From positions 1,302,001 through 1,366,000 of the forward strand of contig NZ_SGXM01000001.1 in NCBI RefSeq assembly GCF_004217045.1: 64,000 nucleotides of DNA, read 5' to 3'. Below, piece after piece: positions 43,412 through 52,092 of this stretch (positions within the stretch are counted from its first letter, which is position 1; each line of letters opens with the position of its first letter). The position numbers were made by a program, and so were the translations under genes. The notes below the pieces were generated by a model. The model was not told the origin of the DNA. It searched no databases and worked only from the letters and a program-made list of their open reading frames with translations. This stretch comes from Cupriavidus agavae (lineage in GTDB: Bacteria > Pseudomonadota > Gammaproteobacteria > Burkholderiales > Burkholderiaceae).

Positions 43412-45001
43412 TCAGACTCCCTCGGCGGGCTGGTTGCCCTGGTGGAACAGCGCGGGACGGCTGCGGTTGGGCCCCAGCCCGAACGCCACGCAGACGAAGT
43501 TGGCGACGAAGCACAGGTGGCTGGCCAGCATCATCGCGCCGCCCACCGAACGCGCCTTCAGGTACGGCACGGTCAGCGTCACCGATTCCATGAACGCGCG
43601 CGCGGCGTCGAGCATCGCCTCGCCCTGCAGCCAGCCGCCGATGCTCAGGCCCACGAAATACACGCCGATGCCGCCCACGGCCAGCCAGAAATGGGCGTAG
43701 ATCAGCCAGCGGTACGGCCACTCGCGGCCCGTGATGCGCGGCACGATGAAATAGATGGCGCCGAAGAACGCAAAGCTTACGAACGCGTACAGCCCCAGGT
43801 GGGCGTGCGCCACGGTGTAGTGCGTGAAGTGGGTGACGCGGTTGACCGCCCGCAGCGCCTCGAACGAGCCCTGGATCGAGCTGAGCGTGTACATCATGCC
43901 GCCGAAGGTCATGAAGCGCAGCGTGGGCGAATCGATCAGCCGGTGGAAGTTGCCGCGCAGCGTCTGGTGCTGGTTGATCGAGAACGCGATCACCGGGATC
44001 AGCATCATCATGCTCTGCACGATCGACAGCGTGATCAGCCAGCCCGGCACCGGTCCGCCCACCAGGTGATGGCCGCCCACCTGCCCGTAGAAGAACGCCA
44101 GCGCCCAGAAGCCCAGCAGCGACAGCCCATAGGACTTCACCGGCTGGCCAATCACCTTGGGCAGGAAGTAGTAGATCGACGCCAGCGCCAGCGGCGTGTA
44201 GAACAGCCCCAGCACGTTATGGCCGAACCACCAGTTCATGGTGGCCTGCTCCACCCCGAAATGCAGGCCCGGAATGTTGGCCACCAGGAACAGCACCGGG
44301 AACCAGAACAGCGCGCAGCCCATGTACCAGACCGACACGTAGAGGTGGTCCACCTTGCGGTTGACCAGCGTCAGCACCAGCGGAATACCCACGAAGGCAC
44401 CACCGATCACGAACAGGATATCGACCTGCCACGGGATCTCCAGCCACTCCAGCCCGTCTGAAATCCCCGCCCCGATGCTGCCGATGCCGGCAATCAGCCC
44501 GGCGTTCCACAGCGCCGCGCCCAGCACCGCCCAGCGCGCGCCTACCAGCGGCGTGCGCAGCAGGCGCGGCAGCAGGAACATGGCGATGCCAAGCCCCGCC
44601 ATCGGCGCCCAGCCGTAGGCCACCGCGTTCAGATGGATCGTGCGGATGCGGCCAAACGTCAGCCACGGCACCGAGGCCAGCCAGTCGGGCGCGTGGAGCT
44701 TGATCGACGCGGTCAGCCCGGCCGTGGAGGCCACCAGCAGCCAGACCATCGCGCAGCAGATGAACAGGAACACCACGGGCGCCGACGACTGGTCGGCCGC
44801 GGCGCGCGAGGGGTCGGCCACGCCGGCATCGCCCCGGGCCGAGGCCGGGTCCTCGGGGTGCGTGCCCTCGGCGTCGTGGAAGATCACGCGCGCGGCGGCA
44901 CTGGACGTATCGAACCAACCCTTCTGCATGCTCCAGATGAAGGCCCCGAGGGCAATCACGGACAGCAGGAAGGCCGACAGCAGGATGGCGACGGTATTCA
45001 T
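43412..45001 (-). CDS. ccoN: cbb3-type oxidase catalytic subunit with CcoS-like N-terminal fusion
   Basis: 529 residues. Residues 1-52 look like CcoS (one helix, then FIWSMQKGWFD..AARVIFHD), normally a separate small assembly protein. The CcoN body follows: low-spin haem ligand H123 (RTIHLNAVAYGW) and H401; CuB ligands H261 (WWFGHNVLG) and H311/H312 (GGHHL); high-spin haem ligand H399; and the cross-linking tyrosine at Y305, 44 residues after H261 exactly as in known cbb3 enzymes. So catalysis should be intact. About twelve further helices. First gene of the operon ccoN-ccoO-cytochrome c-SCO-membrane protein. Confidence 0.9.
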   Translation of the reverse strand: MNTVAILLSAFLLSVIALGAFIWSMQKGWFDTSSAAARVIFHDAEGTHPEDPASARGDAGVADPSRAAADQSSAPVVFLFICCAMVWLLVASTAGLTASIKLHAPDWLASVPWLTFGRIRTIHLNAVAYGWAPMAGLGIAMFLLPRLLRTPLVGARWAVLGAALWNAGLIAGIGSIGAGISDGLEWLEIPWQVDILFVIGGAFVGIPLVLTLVNRKVDHLYVSVWYMGCALFWFPVLFLVANIPGLHFGVEQATMNWWFGHNVLGLFYTPLALASIYYFLPKVIGQPVKSYGLSLLGFWALAFFYGQVGGHHLVGGPVPGWLITLSIVQSMMMLIPVIAFSINQHQTLRGNFHRLIDSPTLRFMTFGGMMYTLSSIQGSFEALRAVNRVTHFTHYTVAHAHLGLYAFVSFAFFGAIYFIVPRITGREWPYRWLIYAHFWLAVGGIGVYFVGLSIGGWLQGEAMLDAARAFMESVTLTVPYLKARSVGGAMMLASHLCFVANFVCVAFGLGPNRSRPALFHQGNQPAEGV

Positions 45002-45378
45002 GGGGGGCTCGCGGGCAAGGCGTCGGGGACGGGAGCATGGCGAACATGCTCCGAATGCAACAAAATCGATGCAACTGCCTCAAATTCGGTAAACGCACGT
45101 TTCGACGCGGAGATTAGGCGGTTGTCGTCCGGTAGCCAATCATCCATACGTGTAACTGGCGCGCGCCCCGGCGTATTCCTAGAATGCAGCCGGCGGCGTC
45201 CTTGCGGCGCGCCGGCCACGCCAGTGTTCGGCACCCCGCAGACGTCACCCCCCGAATGCGTGATAGTGGAGCGCCGCCCGACGCGCGCCCACCCCGGCGT
45301 CAGACAAACGCGGCTTGAGATTCGTCCCGATTTGCCGTTAGCTGTTGTCGACCTCCGATATTGCGTCTTTCCCGCCTG
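45002..45378. other. Divergent intergenic region, cco operon / J protein
   Basis: 377 bases with no supportable gene. It holds an 8-bp inverted repeat (listed separately), direct repeats of TTGCAT (minus strand, near 45056-45075), and TCCTAGAATG near 45177. No FNR/Anr site (TTGAT-N4-ATCAA) was found, which is notable for a cbb3-type operon. Confidence 0.45.
45032..45052. promoter_or_regulatory. 8-bp inverted repeat in the ccoN leader
   Basis: GGAGCATG (45032-45039), five bases, CATGCTCC (45045-45052): perfect arms, ending 31 bases before the ccoN ATG on the minus strand. Could be an operator or an RNA hairpin that affects translation. Confidence 0.4.
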
Positions 45379-46455
45379 ATGCATACCCACTACGACAATC
45401 TCAAGGTCTCGCGCGACGCGCCCCCGGAAGTCATCCGGGCCGCGTACAAGTCCCTGAGCCAGAAATACCACCCCGACCGTCATGCCGACGGCGAGGAAGC
45501 GAACCGCATCATGCGGCTGCTGAACGCCGCCTATGACGTGCTGCGCGATCCCGGGAAGCGGGCCGAGCATGACCAGTGGATCGTCGCCCAGGAAAAGCTC
45601 GAAGCCGACCAGAAGCTGCGGCGTGCGCAGGCCCAGCGCACCGCCGCAGCCGCGCAGGCCCACCAGCAGCGCCAGGCCGCCCAGCGCCAACAGGCGCAGC
45701 GGGCCGCGCCCCAACCGCCGCCCCCGCCGCCCGAACCGGAATTCAGGACAAGACCAGCCCGGGAGCCCCGGGCCGCCCGCCCGCGCAAGCCGCGCCGCTT
45801 CTGGCGCGAGACGCCGCCACAAGAGGGCCCGGCCGCGCCGCTGCCGAAGTACGGCTCGCTGGCGCTGTATGCCGGCATCGGCGCGCTGATCGTGGTGCTG
45901 CTCGGCGACTGGTCGAGCGATGCCACGGCGGGCCGCAACACCGCCGCGCCCGAGGCCGCGCAGTCGCTGTCGGCACTGCCCTCGCTGGCGTCGATCGCCC
46001 ACGCGGTCACGCCAGCGCCGGCGCGCGAGTCAAAATACGTGCGCCCCTCGCTGACGCCGCGCGGCCTGCCGTGGCCGGCGCAGTCAGGCTACCTGCCCGG
46101 CTATCCCGTGCTCAACGACAGCGGGCTCTCGACGCTGACCGTCGACAATTCGTCCAGCCGCTCGGACGTGCTGCTGAAACTGGTGGCGGTGGATGGCAAC
46201 ACGCCGCTGCCGGTGCGCACCAGTTTCGTGCGCAGCGGCGCCACGTTCACGATGGACGCGATCTCGCCGGGCAGCTACGACCTGCGCTACCAGAGCCTGG
46301 ATACGGGGGAGTTGTTCCGGTCGGAACGGTTCGATCTGACCGAGCTGAAGGAAGCCGGCGGCGGCACCAGTGCCAACCGCAATGTGTTCCGGCTTTATGG
46401 GGTGCCGGGCGGCACCTCGCGCTCGGTGCCGATTTCCGAGCGCGAATTCCCCTGA
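45379..46455 (+). CDS. Membrane-anchored J-domain protein
   Basis: 358 residues. J domain at 1-65 with the HPD motif (KYHPDRH) needed to stimulate an Hsp70. Then a Q/A/P-rich charged linker (about 80-160), one transmembrane helix (about 162-184, SLALYAGIGALIVVLLGDW), a serine/alanine-rich spacer and a C-terminal beta-rich domain (about 240-358; PGYPVLNDSGLSTLTVDNSS). Not a canonical DnaJ: no Gly/Phe region or zinc fingers. It probably brings DnaK to the inner membrane, with the C-terminal domain in the periplasm. The ATG at 45379 begins the J domain directly. Confidence 0.82.
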   Translation: MHTHYDNLKVSRDAPPEVIRAAYKSLSQKYHPDRHADGEEANRIMRLLNAAYDVLRDPGKRAEHDQWIVAQEKLEADQKLRRAQAQRTAAAAQAHQQRQAAQRQQAQRAAPQPPPPPPEPEFRTRPAREPRAARPRKPRRFWRETPPQEGPAAPLPKYGSLALYAGIGALIVVLLGDWSSDATAGRNTAAPEAAQSLSALPSLASIAHAVTPAPARESKYVRPSLTPRGLPWPAQSGYLPGYPVLNDSGLSTLTVDNSSSRSDVLLKLVAVDGNTPLPVRTSFVRSGATFTMDAISPGSYDLRYQSLDTGELFRSERFDLTELKEAGGGTSANRNVFRLYGVPGGTSRSVPISEREFP

Positions 46456-46473
46456 GCGGGCGCCCAGGGGGAA

Positions 46474-46490
46474 CTGACCACGGCGGTCAG
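46474..46490. terminator. Short hairpin at convergent J-protein/ankyrin ends
   Basis: CTGACC (46474-46479) and GGTCAG (46485-46490), loop ACGGC. It covers the stop of the ankyrin gene. Only six base pairs and no U-tract, so weak. Confidence 0.25.
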
Positions 46491-47230
46491 TAAGCCTTGG
46501 GCTGCGGCTGGCCGTTCGGCGGAGTCCACGGCTTGGGCTTGGGCGCGGGCGCCGGCACATTGCCATAGGCTTTCTGCCAGCGCGATTTCAACCCGTCGGC
46601 GATCTCCTTCTGGTTGTACTGCTCGGCGAAGTCGATCACCGTCATGCCCTGCTGGTTCTTGATCCGCAGGTCCGCACCCTCGTCCAGCAGCAGCTTGACC
46701 GTGTCGATATGGCCGCCGCGCGCCGCCATCATCAGCGGCGTGGTGCCGTTCGGGCTCTCGGCGTCGATATAGGCCGCGTGATCCACAAGATACTTGACCA
46801 CGTCGTTGTGGCCATTGGTGGCCGCATAGTGCAGCGGCGCCCAACCCTTCTTGTTCACCTCGGCTTCCTCGCCGTCGACCATCAGCTTGATGCTGTCGAG
46901 GTCGCCCTGCAGCGCCGCCATCATCAGCGCGTTCTCTCCAGCCGGGTTGGTCTTGTCGAGATCGATGTTCTTTGCCTTGATCAGCGCCTTGGCCGCCTTG
47001 GTCGATTTCTCGCGCAGCGCCAGTACCAGCATCGGGTTGCCACGGCTATCCACGAGATTCGGGTCCACGCCGCGCTGCAGCAGCTTCTGCACCGTGTTGC
47101 CGTCATCGAATTCCACGGCCTTGCGCATGTCGTCGGCCGGGGCCGCCTGCACCATCGCGCAGCCAGCCATGGTCGAGAGGCCCACCAGCGCCATCGCCGA
47201 CAGCAGTCGGCGGATCTTGATATCAAACAT
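46487..47230 (-). CDS. Ankyrin-repeat periplasmic protein/lipoprotein
   Basis: 247 residues. N-terminal signal with MAGC at about residue 24 (lipobox-like) and an alternative signal peptidase I cut after VQAA. Five ankyrin repeats (about 40-215), e.g. GNPMLVLALREKSTKAAKALI, GWAPLHYAATNGHNDVVKYLV, GTTPLMMAARGGHIDTVKLLL; then a proline-rich tail. It starts eight bases inside the end of tatD, so is co-transcribed with it. Binding partner unknown. Confidence 0.85.
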   Translation of the reverse strand: MFDIKIRRLLSAMALVGLSTMAGCAMVQAAPADDMRKAVEFDDGNTVQKLLQRGVDPNLVDSRGNPMLVLALREKSTKAAKALIKAKNIDLDKTNPAGENALMMAALQGDLDSIKLMVDGEEAEVNKKGWAPLHYAATNGHNDVVKYLVDHAAYIDAESPNGTTPLMMAARGGHIDTVKLLLDEGADLRIKNQQGMTVIDFAEQYNQKEIADGLKSRWQKAYGNVPAPAPKPKPWTPPNGQPQPKAY

Positions 47231-48020
47231 GAGCTTTCCTGTCTATATGCTTGAACAGACGGAAGAAATTCTCCGTGGTCTGCTCTGCCACCTGGGCCAC
47301 GGGCACGCCGCGCAACTGGGCGATGAACTCGCCCACATGGCGCACCCAGGCCGGTTCGTTGGTCTTGCCGCGATACGGCACCGGCGCCAGGTACGGCGAA
47401 TCGGTCTCGATCAGCATGCGGTCGAGCGGCACCTTCCTTGCCGTCTCCTGCAGGTCGGCCGCGCTCTTGAACGTGACGATGCCCGAGAACGAGATATGGA
47501 AGTCCTCGTCCAGCGCCCGCTTGGCGATGTCCCACGTCTCGGTGAAGCAGTGCATCACGCCACCGGCCTCGCGGGCGTTTTCCTCCTGCATCAGCCGGAT
47601 CGTGTCGTCGGCCGACGAGCGCGTATGGATGATCAGCGGCTTGCCGGTCTGGCGCGCGGCGCGGATATGGGTGCGGAAGCGCTCGCGCTGCCATTCCATG
47701 TCGGCGATGCTGCGGCCATTCAGGCGGTAATAGTCGAGGCCCGTCTCGCCGGTGCCCACCACGCGCGGATGGGCCGACAGCGTGACCAGCCGCTCCAGCG
47801 TGGGCTCCTCGGCATCTTCCTCGTAGTCCGGATGCACGCCCACCGACGCGTAGAGGTTCGGATGCTGCTCGGCCAGCGCCAGCACGCGCGGAAAGTCTTC
47901 GAGCGTGACCGAAATGCACAGCGCGTGGGTGACCTGGTTGGCCGCCATGTTGGCCAGCAGTTCCGGCAGGCGCGCGGACAGGTCGGGGAAATCGATATGA
48001 CAGTGTGAATCGACGAACAT
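47223..48020 (-). CDS. TatD-family metal-dependent hydrolase
   Basis: 265 residues, TIM-barrel amidohydrolase fold with N-terminal metal motif DSHCHID, E in GETGLDYYRL, HTRSS, HCFTE and the terminal D in IETDSPYLAPVPYRGK. TatD-type enzymes are magnesium-dependent DNases or amidohydrolases with roles in DNA quality control. Its place after pilZ is conserved in betaproteobacteria, although a GNAT gene sits between them here. Confidence 0.92.
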   Translation of the reverse strand: MFVDSHCHIDFPDLSARLPELLANMAANQVTHALCISVTLEDFPRVLALAEQHPNLYASVGVHPDYEEDAEEPTLERLVTLSAHPRVVGTGETGLDYYRLNGRSIADMEWQRERFRTHIRAARQTGKPLIIHTRSSADDTIRLMQEENAREAGGVMHCFTETWDIAKRALDEDFHISFSGIVTFKSAADLQETARKVPLDRMLIETDSPYLAPVPYRGKTNEPAWVRHVGEFIAQLRGVPVAQVAEQTTENFFRLFKHIDRKAHV

Positions 48021-48041
48021 CGTAATTCTCTTAATGCGGCC

Positions 48042-48551
48042 TCAGTCGAGCCGGCGCCCCAGGATGATCAGGTCGCGCTCGACGCCGTCGAGCACCGCCA
48101 CGCGCGGCAAGTCGCCCCAGCGCGTGAAGCCGTGCCGCTCGAACAACGCCAGGCTTGGCGCATTGTGGCCGAAGATGAAACCCAGCAGCGTATTGACGCC
48201 GACCGCCGGCGCATGCGCCACGGCCTGGTCCAGCAGGAAGCGGCCGAGCCCCTTGCCACGATAGTCCTCGTGCAGGTAGATCGAAACCTCGGCGGTGGCA
48301 CCGTAGGCGGGCCGGCCGTAGAAATCCGAAAAACTGACCCAGCCAGCCATGCGGCCCCCGGCGTCCTCGCAGACCCAGAGCGGGCGACGCTCGGGCCGGT
48401 GGGCCTCGAACCACGCCTCGCGCGAAGCCACGCTGACCGGCTCGGTATCGGCCGTGACCATCCGCGACGCCACGGTGCTGTTGTAGATCCCGACGATGCT
48501 GGGCAGGTCCTCGCGCGTGGCCAGCCGCACGGAAAATCCAGAATGACTCAT
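48042..48551 (-). CDS. GNAT acetyltransferase, phosphinothricin-acetyltransferase-like
   Basis: 169 residues from the ATG at 48551. GNAT fold with the sequence VRLATREDLPSIVGIYNSTVASR typical of phosphinothricin/methionine-sulfoximine acetyltransferases, and the acetyl-CoA loop HEDYRGKGLGRFLLDQA. Detoxification of such amino-acid analogues is the usual annotation, not shown here. Placed between pilZ and tatD on the same strand. Confidence 0.85.
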   Translation of the reverse strand: MSHSGFSVRLATREDLPSIVGIYNSTVASRMVTADTEPVSVASREAWFEAHRPERRPLWVCEDAGGRMAGWVSFSDFYGRPAYGATAEVSIYLHEDYRGKGLGRFLLDQAVAHAPAVGVNTLLGFIFGHNAPSLALFERHGFTRWGDLPRVAVLDGVERDLIILGRRLD

Positions 48552-48594
48552 AAATACAATAACTTGCGAAACAATTTTCGCGTTGTTCCTCAAC

Positions 48595-49038
48595 TCAAAG
48601 CGTCTGTGTGGGGCGCCCCGATTCAATCGTCTTGCCCAGCAGTTCCTCGACCGCGCGCTTCAGGTTGCGGCCGTTATCGTCGTCCGGCAGATGCACGCCC
48701 ACGCCGGGCGTCTTCATCGGGGTACCGGCCGGCGTGATCCAGGCCACGGTGCCCTGCACCTGGTACTTCTGCGGGCGGTCCAGCAGCGACAGCACCAGGA
48801 AGACCGCTTCGCCGAGCCGGAACGGCCGGTTCGACGGCACGAAAATGCCGCCGCGCGCCAGGAACGGCATGTACGCGGCATACAGCCCGGCCTGATCCTT
48901 GATCGACAGCGACAGCACGTTCGGACGCTGCGCCGCGCCGGCCGTGGCCGGACCTGCCGGGCTCGCCGCCGCGCCCGCTGCCGGGCCGGACGGCGCCGCC
49001 CGCGGCGGCGTCATGCCTGGTGTGGCTGGTGCATTCAT
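48595..49038 (-). CDS. PilZ-domain protein
   Basis: 147 residues. A 40-residue Ala/Pro/Gly leader is followed by a PilZ-type barrel (about 40-135). The usual c-di-GMP motif RxxxR is absent; instead the N-terminal part reads PNVLSLSIKDQAGLYAAYMPFLARGGIFVPSN, the form seen in type IV pilus PilZ proteins, which do not bind c-di-GMP directly. It follows holB as in many proteobacteria. Start has an AAGGGG site. Confidence 0.87.
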   Translation of the reverse strand: MNAPATPGMTPPRAAPSGPAAGAAASPAGPATAGAAQRPNVLSLSIKDQAGLYAAYMPFLARGGIFVPSNRPFRLGEAVFLVLSLLDRPQKYQVQGTVAWITPAGTPMKTPGVGVHLPDDDNGRNLKRAVEELLGKTIESGRPTQTL

Positions 49039-49109
49039 GTTTGACCCCTTGCTGGTTGCCCGCTTTGCGCAGGCTCTTATCGTTGACTGCCGATTTTTAC
49101 CACGTGCCC

Positions 49110-49130
49110 ACCGCCCTGCCTACGGGCGGT
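49110..49130 (-). terminator. Hairpin between holB and pilZ
   Basis: ACCGCCC (49110-49116) and GGGCGGT (49124-49130), loop of seven, perfect stem, in the 128-base gap between holB and pilZ. On the minus strand a run of five A follows about 15 bases later rather than a U-tract, so attenuation or processing is more likely than intrinsic termination. Confidence 0.35.
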
Positions 49131-49166
49131 ATGCAGTTTCAGACAGTTCTCAAGCAATGGCCGCGC

Positions 49167-50177
49167 TCACCGGAACAGTTGCCGGTAGTCGAGAAAGACC
49201 GACTCCATGACCAGCCGCGCCGCCAGCGGGTGATTCTCGCTGCGGCGATGATTGACGAGCCGCCCCGCGAACGCCTGAAGCCGGTAGGCATCGGTTGCGC
49301 CGGCACAACGTCCGAGCGCCGCCTGCTCCTTCGGGAAATAACGCGCCGCACCCGTACCCAGGCCCAGCGACAGCAGATCGTAGGTCCAGCGTTGCAGCGC
49401 GCCCAGCACCAGCGGTACCGGCAGCTTCTGGAACTGCTCGGCCGCCGCCAGCGCGTCGAAGGCGGCGCCGGCCCCCAACTGCCCGACCAGCGCGCGCAGC
49501 AGCGGCTGTTCCTCGGCCTCGGCCGCGTGCAGCGCCGTCAGCGGCGCGCCGCCGGCCTGGGCCAGTTGGGCTTCCACATCGGCCACGCCCTGGCTGCGTA
49601 GCCAGTCGAGCGCAGCGGCCTGGCTCGGACGCGACATCGGGAACTGGCGGCAGCGCGAGAGCGTGGTCGGCAGCACCCGGTCGATGCGGTCGGTGACCAG
49701 CAGGAACACCGTGGACGCGGGCGGCTCCTCCAGTGTCTTGAGCAGCGCGTTGGCGCCCTCGGTCTGCAATGCATCGAGCGGATAGACCACCACCACGCGC
49801 AGGCCGGCGCGGTGCGTGCCCACGCCCACGGCCTCGATCAGCCCGCGCACCTGTTCCATGCGGATGATCTTGCTGGGCGCCTTCTTCTTGCTGCTGCCCG
49901 ATTCGGCCTCGCCATCGGCATCCCCGGCTTCGAGCGCCTCGGGCCGCACCACCGTGAAATCGGGATGGTTGCCCTGGCCGAACCAATGGCAGGCGCCACA
50001 GGTGTTGCAGGGCTGGCCGTCCGCGAGCGGCGTCTCGCACAGCAAACCCTGTGCGAAATGCAACGCGAGGTCGCGTTTGCCAATGCCTTGCTGGCCATGC
50101 AGCAGCAGCGCGTGGGGCAGCCGGTCGCGCAGCGCGGTCAGGCGCAGCCAGTCTTCTTTCTGCCAGGGATAAAGCAT
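49167..50177 (-). CDS. holB: DNA polymerase III subunit delta prime
   Basis: 336 residues, AAA+ clamp-loader subunit. P-loop-like HGQQGIGKRDLA (about 26-37), zinc module with C-x8-C-x2-C-x2-C (CETPLADGQPCNTCGACHWF), sensor-type EGANALLKTLEEPP and the SRC motif in LSRCRQF. Together with DnaX and delta it loads the sliding clamp. ATG at 50177 is preferred to a TTG at 50186. Part of mltG-tmk-holB. Confidence 0.93.
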   Translation of the reverse strand: MLYPWQKEDWLRLTALRDRLPHALLLHGQQGIGKRDLALHFAQGLLCETPLADGQPCNTCGACHWFGQGNHPDFTVVRPEALEAGDADGEAESGSSKKKAPSKIIRMEQVRGLIEAVGVGTHRAGLRVVVVYPLDALQTEGANALLKTLEEPPASTVFLLVTDRIDRVLPTTLSRCRQFPMSRPSQAAALDWLRSQGVADVEAQLAQAGGAPLTALHAAEAEEQPLLRALVGQLGAGAAFDALAAAEQFQKLPVPLVLGALQRWTYDLLSLGLGTGAARYFPKEQAALGRCAGATDAYRLQAFAGRLVNHRRSENHPLAARLVMESVFLDYRQLFR

Positions 50178-50262
50178 CCGATTCAACCAGTTACAGTGAA
50201 CTGCTCATGTATTGTCGACAGAGCGCGTGCCGACATCATCATGTCAATATAATCTCGCAAAA

Positions 50263-50865
50263 TCAGATACTTGCGAGGATGTCTTCGAGCGTCACACGAA
50301 TCTGGTCGATCGAGCGCGTGGCATCGATGACGCGGAAACGCTGGGGCGCCTGCGCGGCGCGGCGCAGGTATTCGGCACGGGTCCGCTCGAAGAAGGCACG
50401 CGATTCGGCCTCGAATTTGTCCGGCTCGCGGGCATTGGCCAGCCGGGCTGCCGCCGTTTCCAGCGGCACGTCGAACAGCAGCGTCAGGTCGGGCTGCAGG
50501 CTGCCCTGCACCCACGTTTCCAATGCTTCCAGACGGTCGAGCGCCAAACCCCGGCCCCCACCCTGATAGGCAAACGTGGCATCGGTGAAGCGATCAGAAA
50601 TCACCCAGTCGCCGCGTGCGAGTGCCGGATCAATCACCTCGGCAATGTGCTCGCGCCGCGCCGCGAACATCAGCAGTGCCTCGGTTTCGAGGTCCATCTT
50701 GCGGTGGAGCAGCAGGCGGCGCAGGTCTTCGCCGAGCGGCGTGCCGCCGGGCTCGCGCGTGGTCACGACCGGGCCGCGCGTGCGCAGGCGTTCGGCCACC
50801 CACTCGATATGGGTACTCTTGCCCGCGCCGTCGATGCCTTCGAAAGTGATGAATTTGCCGCGCAT
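50263..50865 (-). CDS. tmk: Thymidylate kinase
   Basis: 200 residues: dTMP + ATP to dTDP + ADP. P-loop [11 protein letters not shown] (8-18), the DR(F) motif in [19 protein letters not shown], and the LID region [17 protein letters not shown]. Starts four bases past the mltG stop and ends 85 bases before holB. Confidence 0.95.
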   Translation of the reverse strand: MRGKFITFEGIDGAGKSTHIEWVAERLRTRGPVVTTREPGGTPLGEDLRRLLLHRKMDLETEALLMFAARREHIAEVIDPALARGDWVISDRFTDATFAYQGGGRGLALDRLEALETWVQGSLQPDLTLLFDVPLETAAARLANAREPDKFEAESRAFFERTRAEYLRRAAQAPQRFRVIDATRSIDQIRVTLEDILASI

Positions 50866-50869
50866 GGGA

Positions 50870-51868
50870 TTACTGTTTGCCGCGCTGGTATTTATCTACC
50901 GCGCGGTTGTGTTCGGGAAGTGAGGTGGAGAAATGGCTGCTGCCGTCGCCCCGGGCCACGAAGTACAGCGCGTCGGACGGCGCCGGCGTGGTGGCCGCGG
51001 CCAGCGAGGCCAGGCCCGGCAGCGCGATCGGCGTCGGCGGCAGGCCGGTTCGGGTGTACGTATTGTACGGGGTGTCGGTGGTCAGGTCCTTCTTGCGGAT
51101 ATTGCCGTCGAAGCTCGGCCCGATGCCGTAGATCACCGTGGGATCAGTCTGCAGCATCATGTTCTTGCGCAGCCGGTTGACGAACACCGCCGCAATCATC
51201 GGGCGCTCGGCGGCCTGGCCGGTCTCTTTCTCGACGATCGACGCCATGATCAGCGCCTCGTACGGGGTCTTGTACGGCAGGTCCGGCGCGCGGGCGTTCC
51301 AGGCCTCGTTGATCCGCTTCTGCATCGCGCGATAGGCGTGCTTGTACAACTCGATGTCGCTGCTGCCGCGCGCAAACAGGTAGGTATCGGGGAAGAACAG
51401 CCCTTCGGGTGACTTTTCCGCCGCACCGATCGCCTTCATCAGGTCTTCGTCGGACATGCCCTGCGTGTCGTGCTTCAGCGCCGGGCTGGCATCCACGGCG
51501 GCGCGCATCTTGCGGAATTCCCACCCTTCGATCACGGTGACCACGTAATGCGAGACGTCGCCCTTCGCCAGTTTCTCGATGACCTGCAGCGGCGTGACGC
51601 CGGTCTCGAACTGGTAGCCGCCCGCCTTGAGATCGGCACCGTGGCCGGTGGCGCGCGCCAGCAACTGGAACAGGCGCGGGTCCATCGCCACGCCGTCGCG
51701 CTGGAGCTGGCGGCCCACGCTGGCCACGCCCGAGTTGGGCTTGACGATGACCTCGACGGGCGACGCGGACAGGCCGAGCGGCTGGTTCGCCCACCAGGCG
51801 AAGCCGCCCACGGCGGCCACCGCGAAGACGATCAGCACCCCGACCAGGCGCAGGAACAGACGTTTCAT
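50870..51868 (-). CDS. mltG: Endolytic transglycosylase MltG
   Basis: 332 residues. One N-terminal membrane helix (about 4-26), a LysM-like domain, then the YceG catalytic domain with the active glutamate in [17 protein letters not shown] and the conserved [10 protein letters not shown]. Cleaves nascent peptidoglycan and sets glycan strand length. Upstream partner of tmk in one operon. Confidence 0.94.
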   Translation of the reverse strand: MKRLFLRLVGVLIVFAVAAVGGFAWWANQPLGLSASPVEVIVKPNSGVASVGRQLQRDGVAMDPRLFQLLARATGHGADLKAGGYQFETGVTPLQVIEKLAKGDVSHYVVTVIEGWEFRKMRAAVDASPALKHDTQGMSDEDLMKAIGAAEKSPEGLFFPDTYLFARGSSDIELYKHAYRAMQKRINEAWNARAPDLPYKTPYEALIMASIVEKETGQAAERPMIAAVFVNRLRKNMMLQTDPTVIYGIGPSFDGNIRKKDLTTDTPYNTYTRTGLPPTPIALPGLASLAAATTPAPSDALYFVARGDGSSHFSTSLPEHNRAVDKYQRGKQ

Positions 51869-51961
51869 GTAGTTTGGAAGCTTTGCGGGACCGGCTGCCG
51901 CGATGCCCCCGCCTGCAGGTCGGGTTCAACGCCGCAGGCGGTCGGAATGGCGACAGGCCCA

Positions 51962-51967
51962 TATAAT
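51962..51967 (+). promoter_or_regulatory. Perfect -10 hexamer (TATAAT) in the mltG/ygfZ divergent gap
   Basis: TATAAT at 51962-51967, 126 bases before the ygfZ ATG; on the other strand the same spot reads TATTAT. No good -35 box lies at 16-18 bases in either direction, so orientation is uncertain. Confidence 0.3.
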
Positions 51968-52092
51968 ACCGGGAGCCTTGTGGCCCATGTGTCACCACAC
52001 GTTACCGCACGCGCGGCCTTGTGCGATGGCACCGGCGCCCCCAACTGCCCCCAATTCCGATCATCCGCTCCACGTCTTCCAGGACCGCCTGC

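Noticed and set aside
45301..45340. Heat-shock (RpoH) promoter for the J protein
   Set aside because: CTTGAG is followed by CCCGATTT after only six bases, not the 13-14 required.
45002..45378. FNR/Anr site for the cbb3 operon
   Set aside because: No TTGAT-N4-ATCAA or one-mismatch version was found on either strand.
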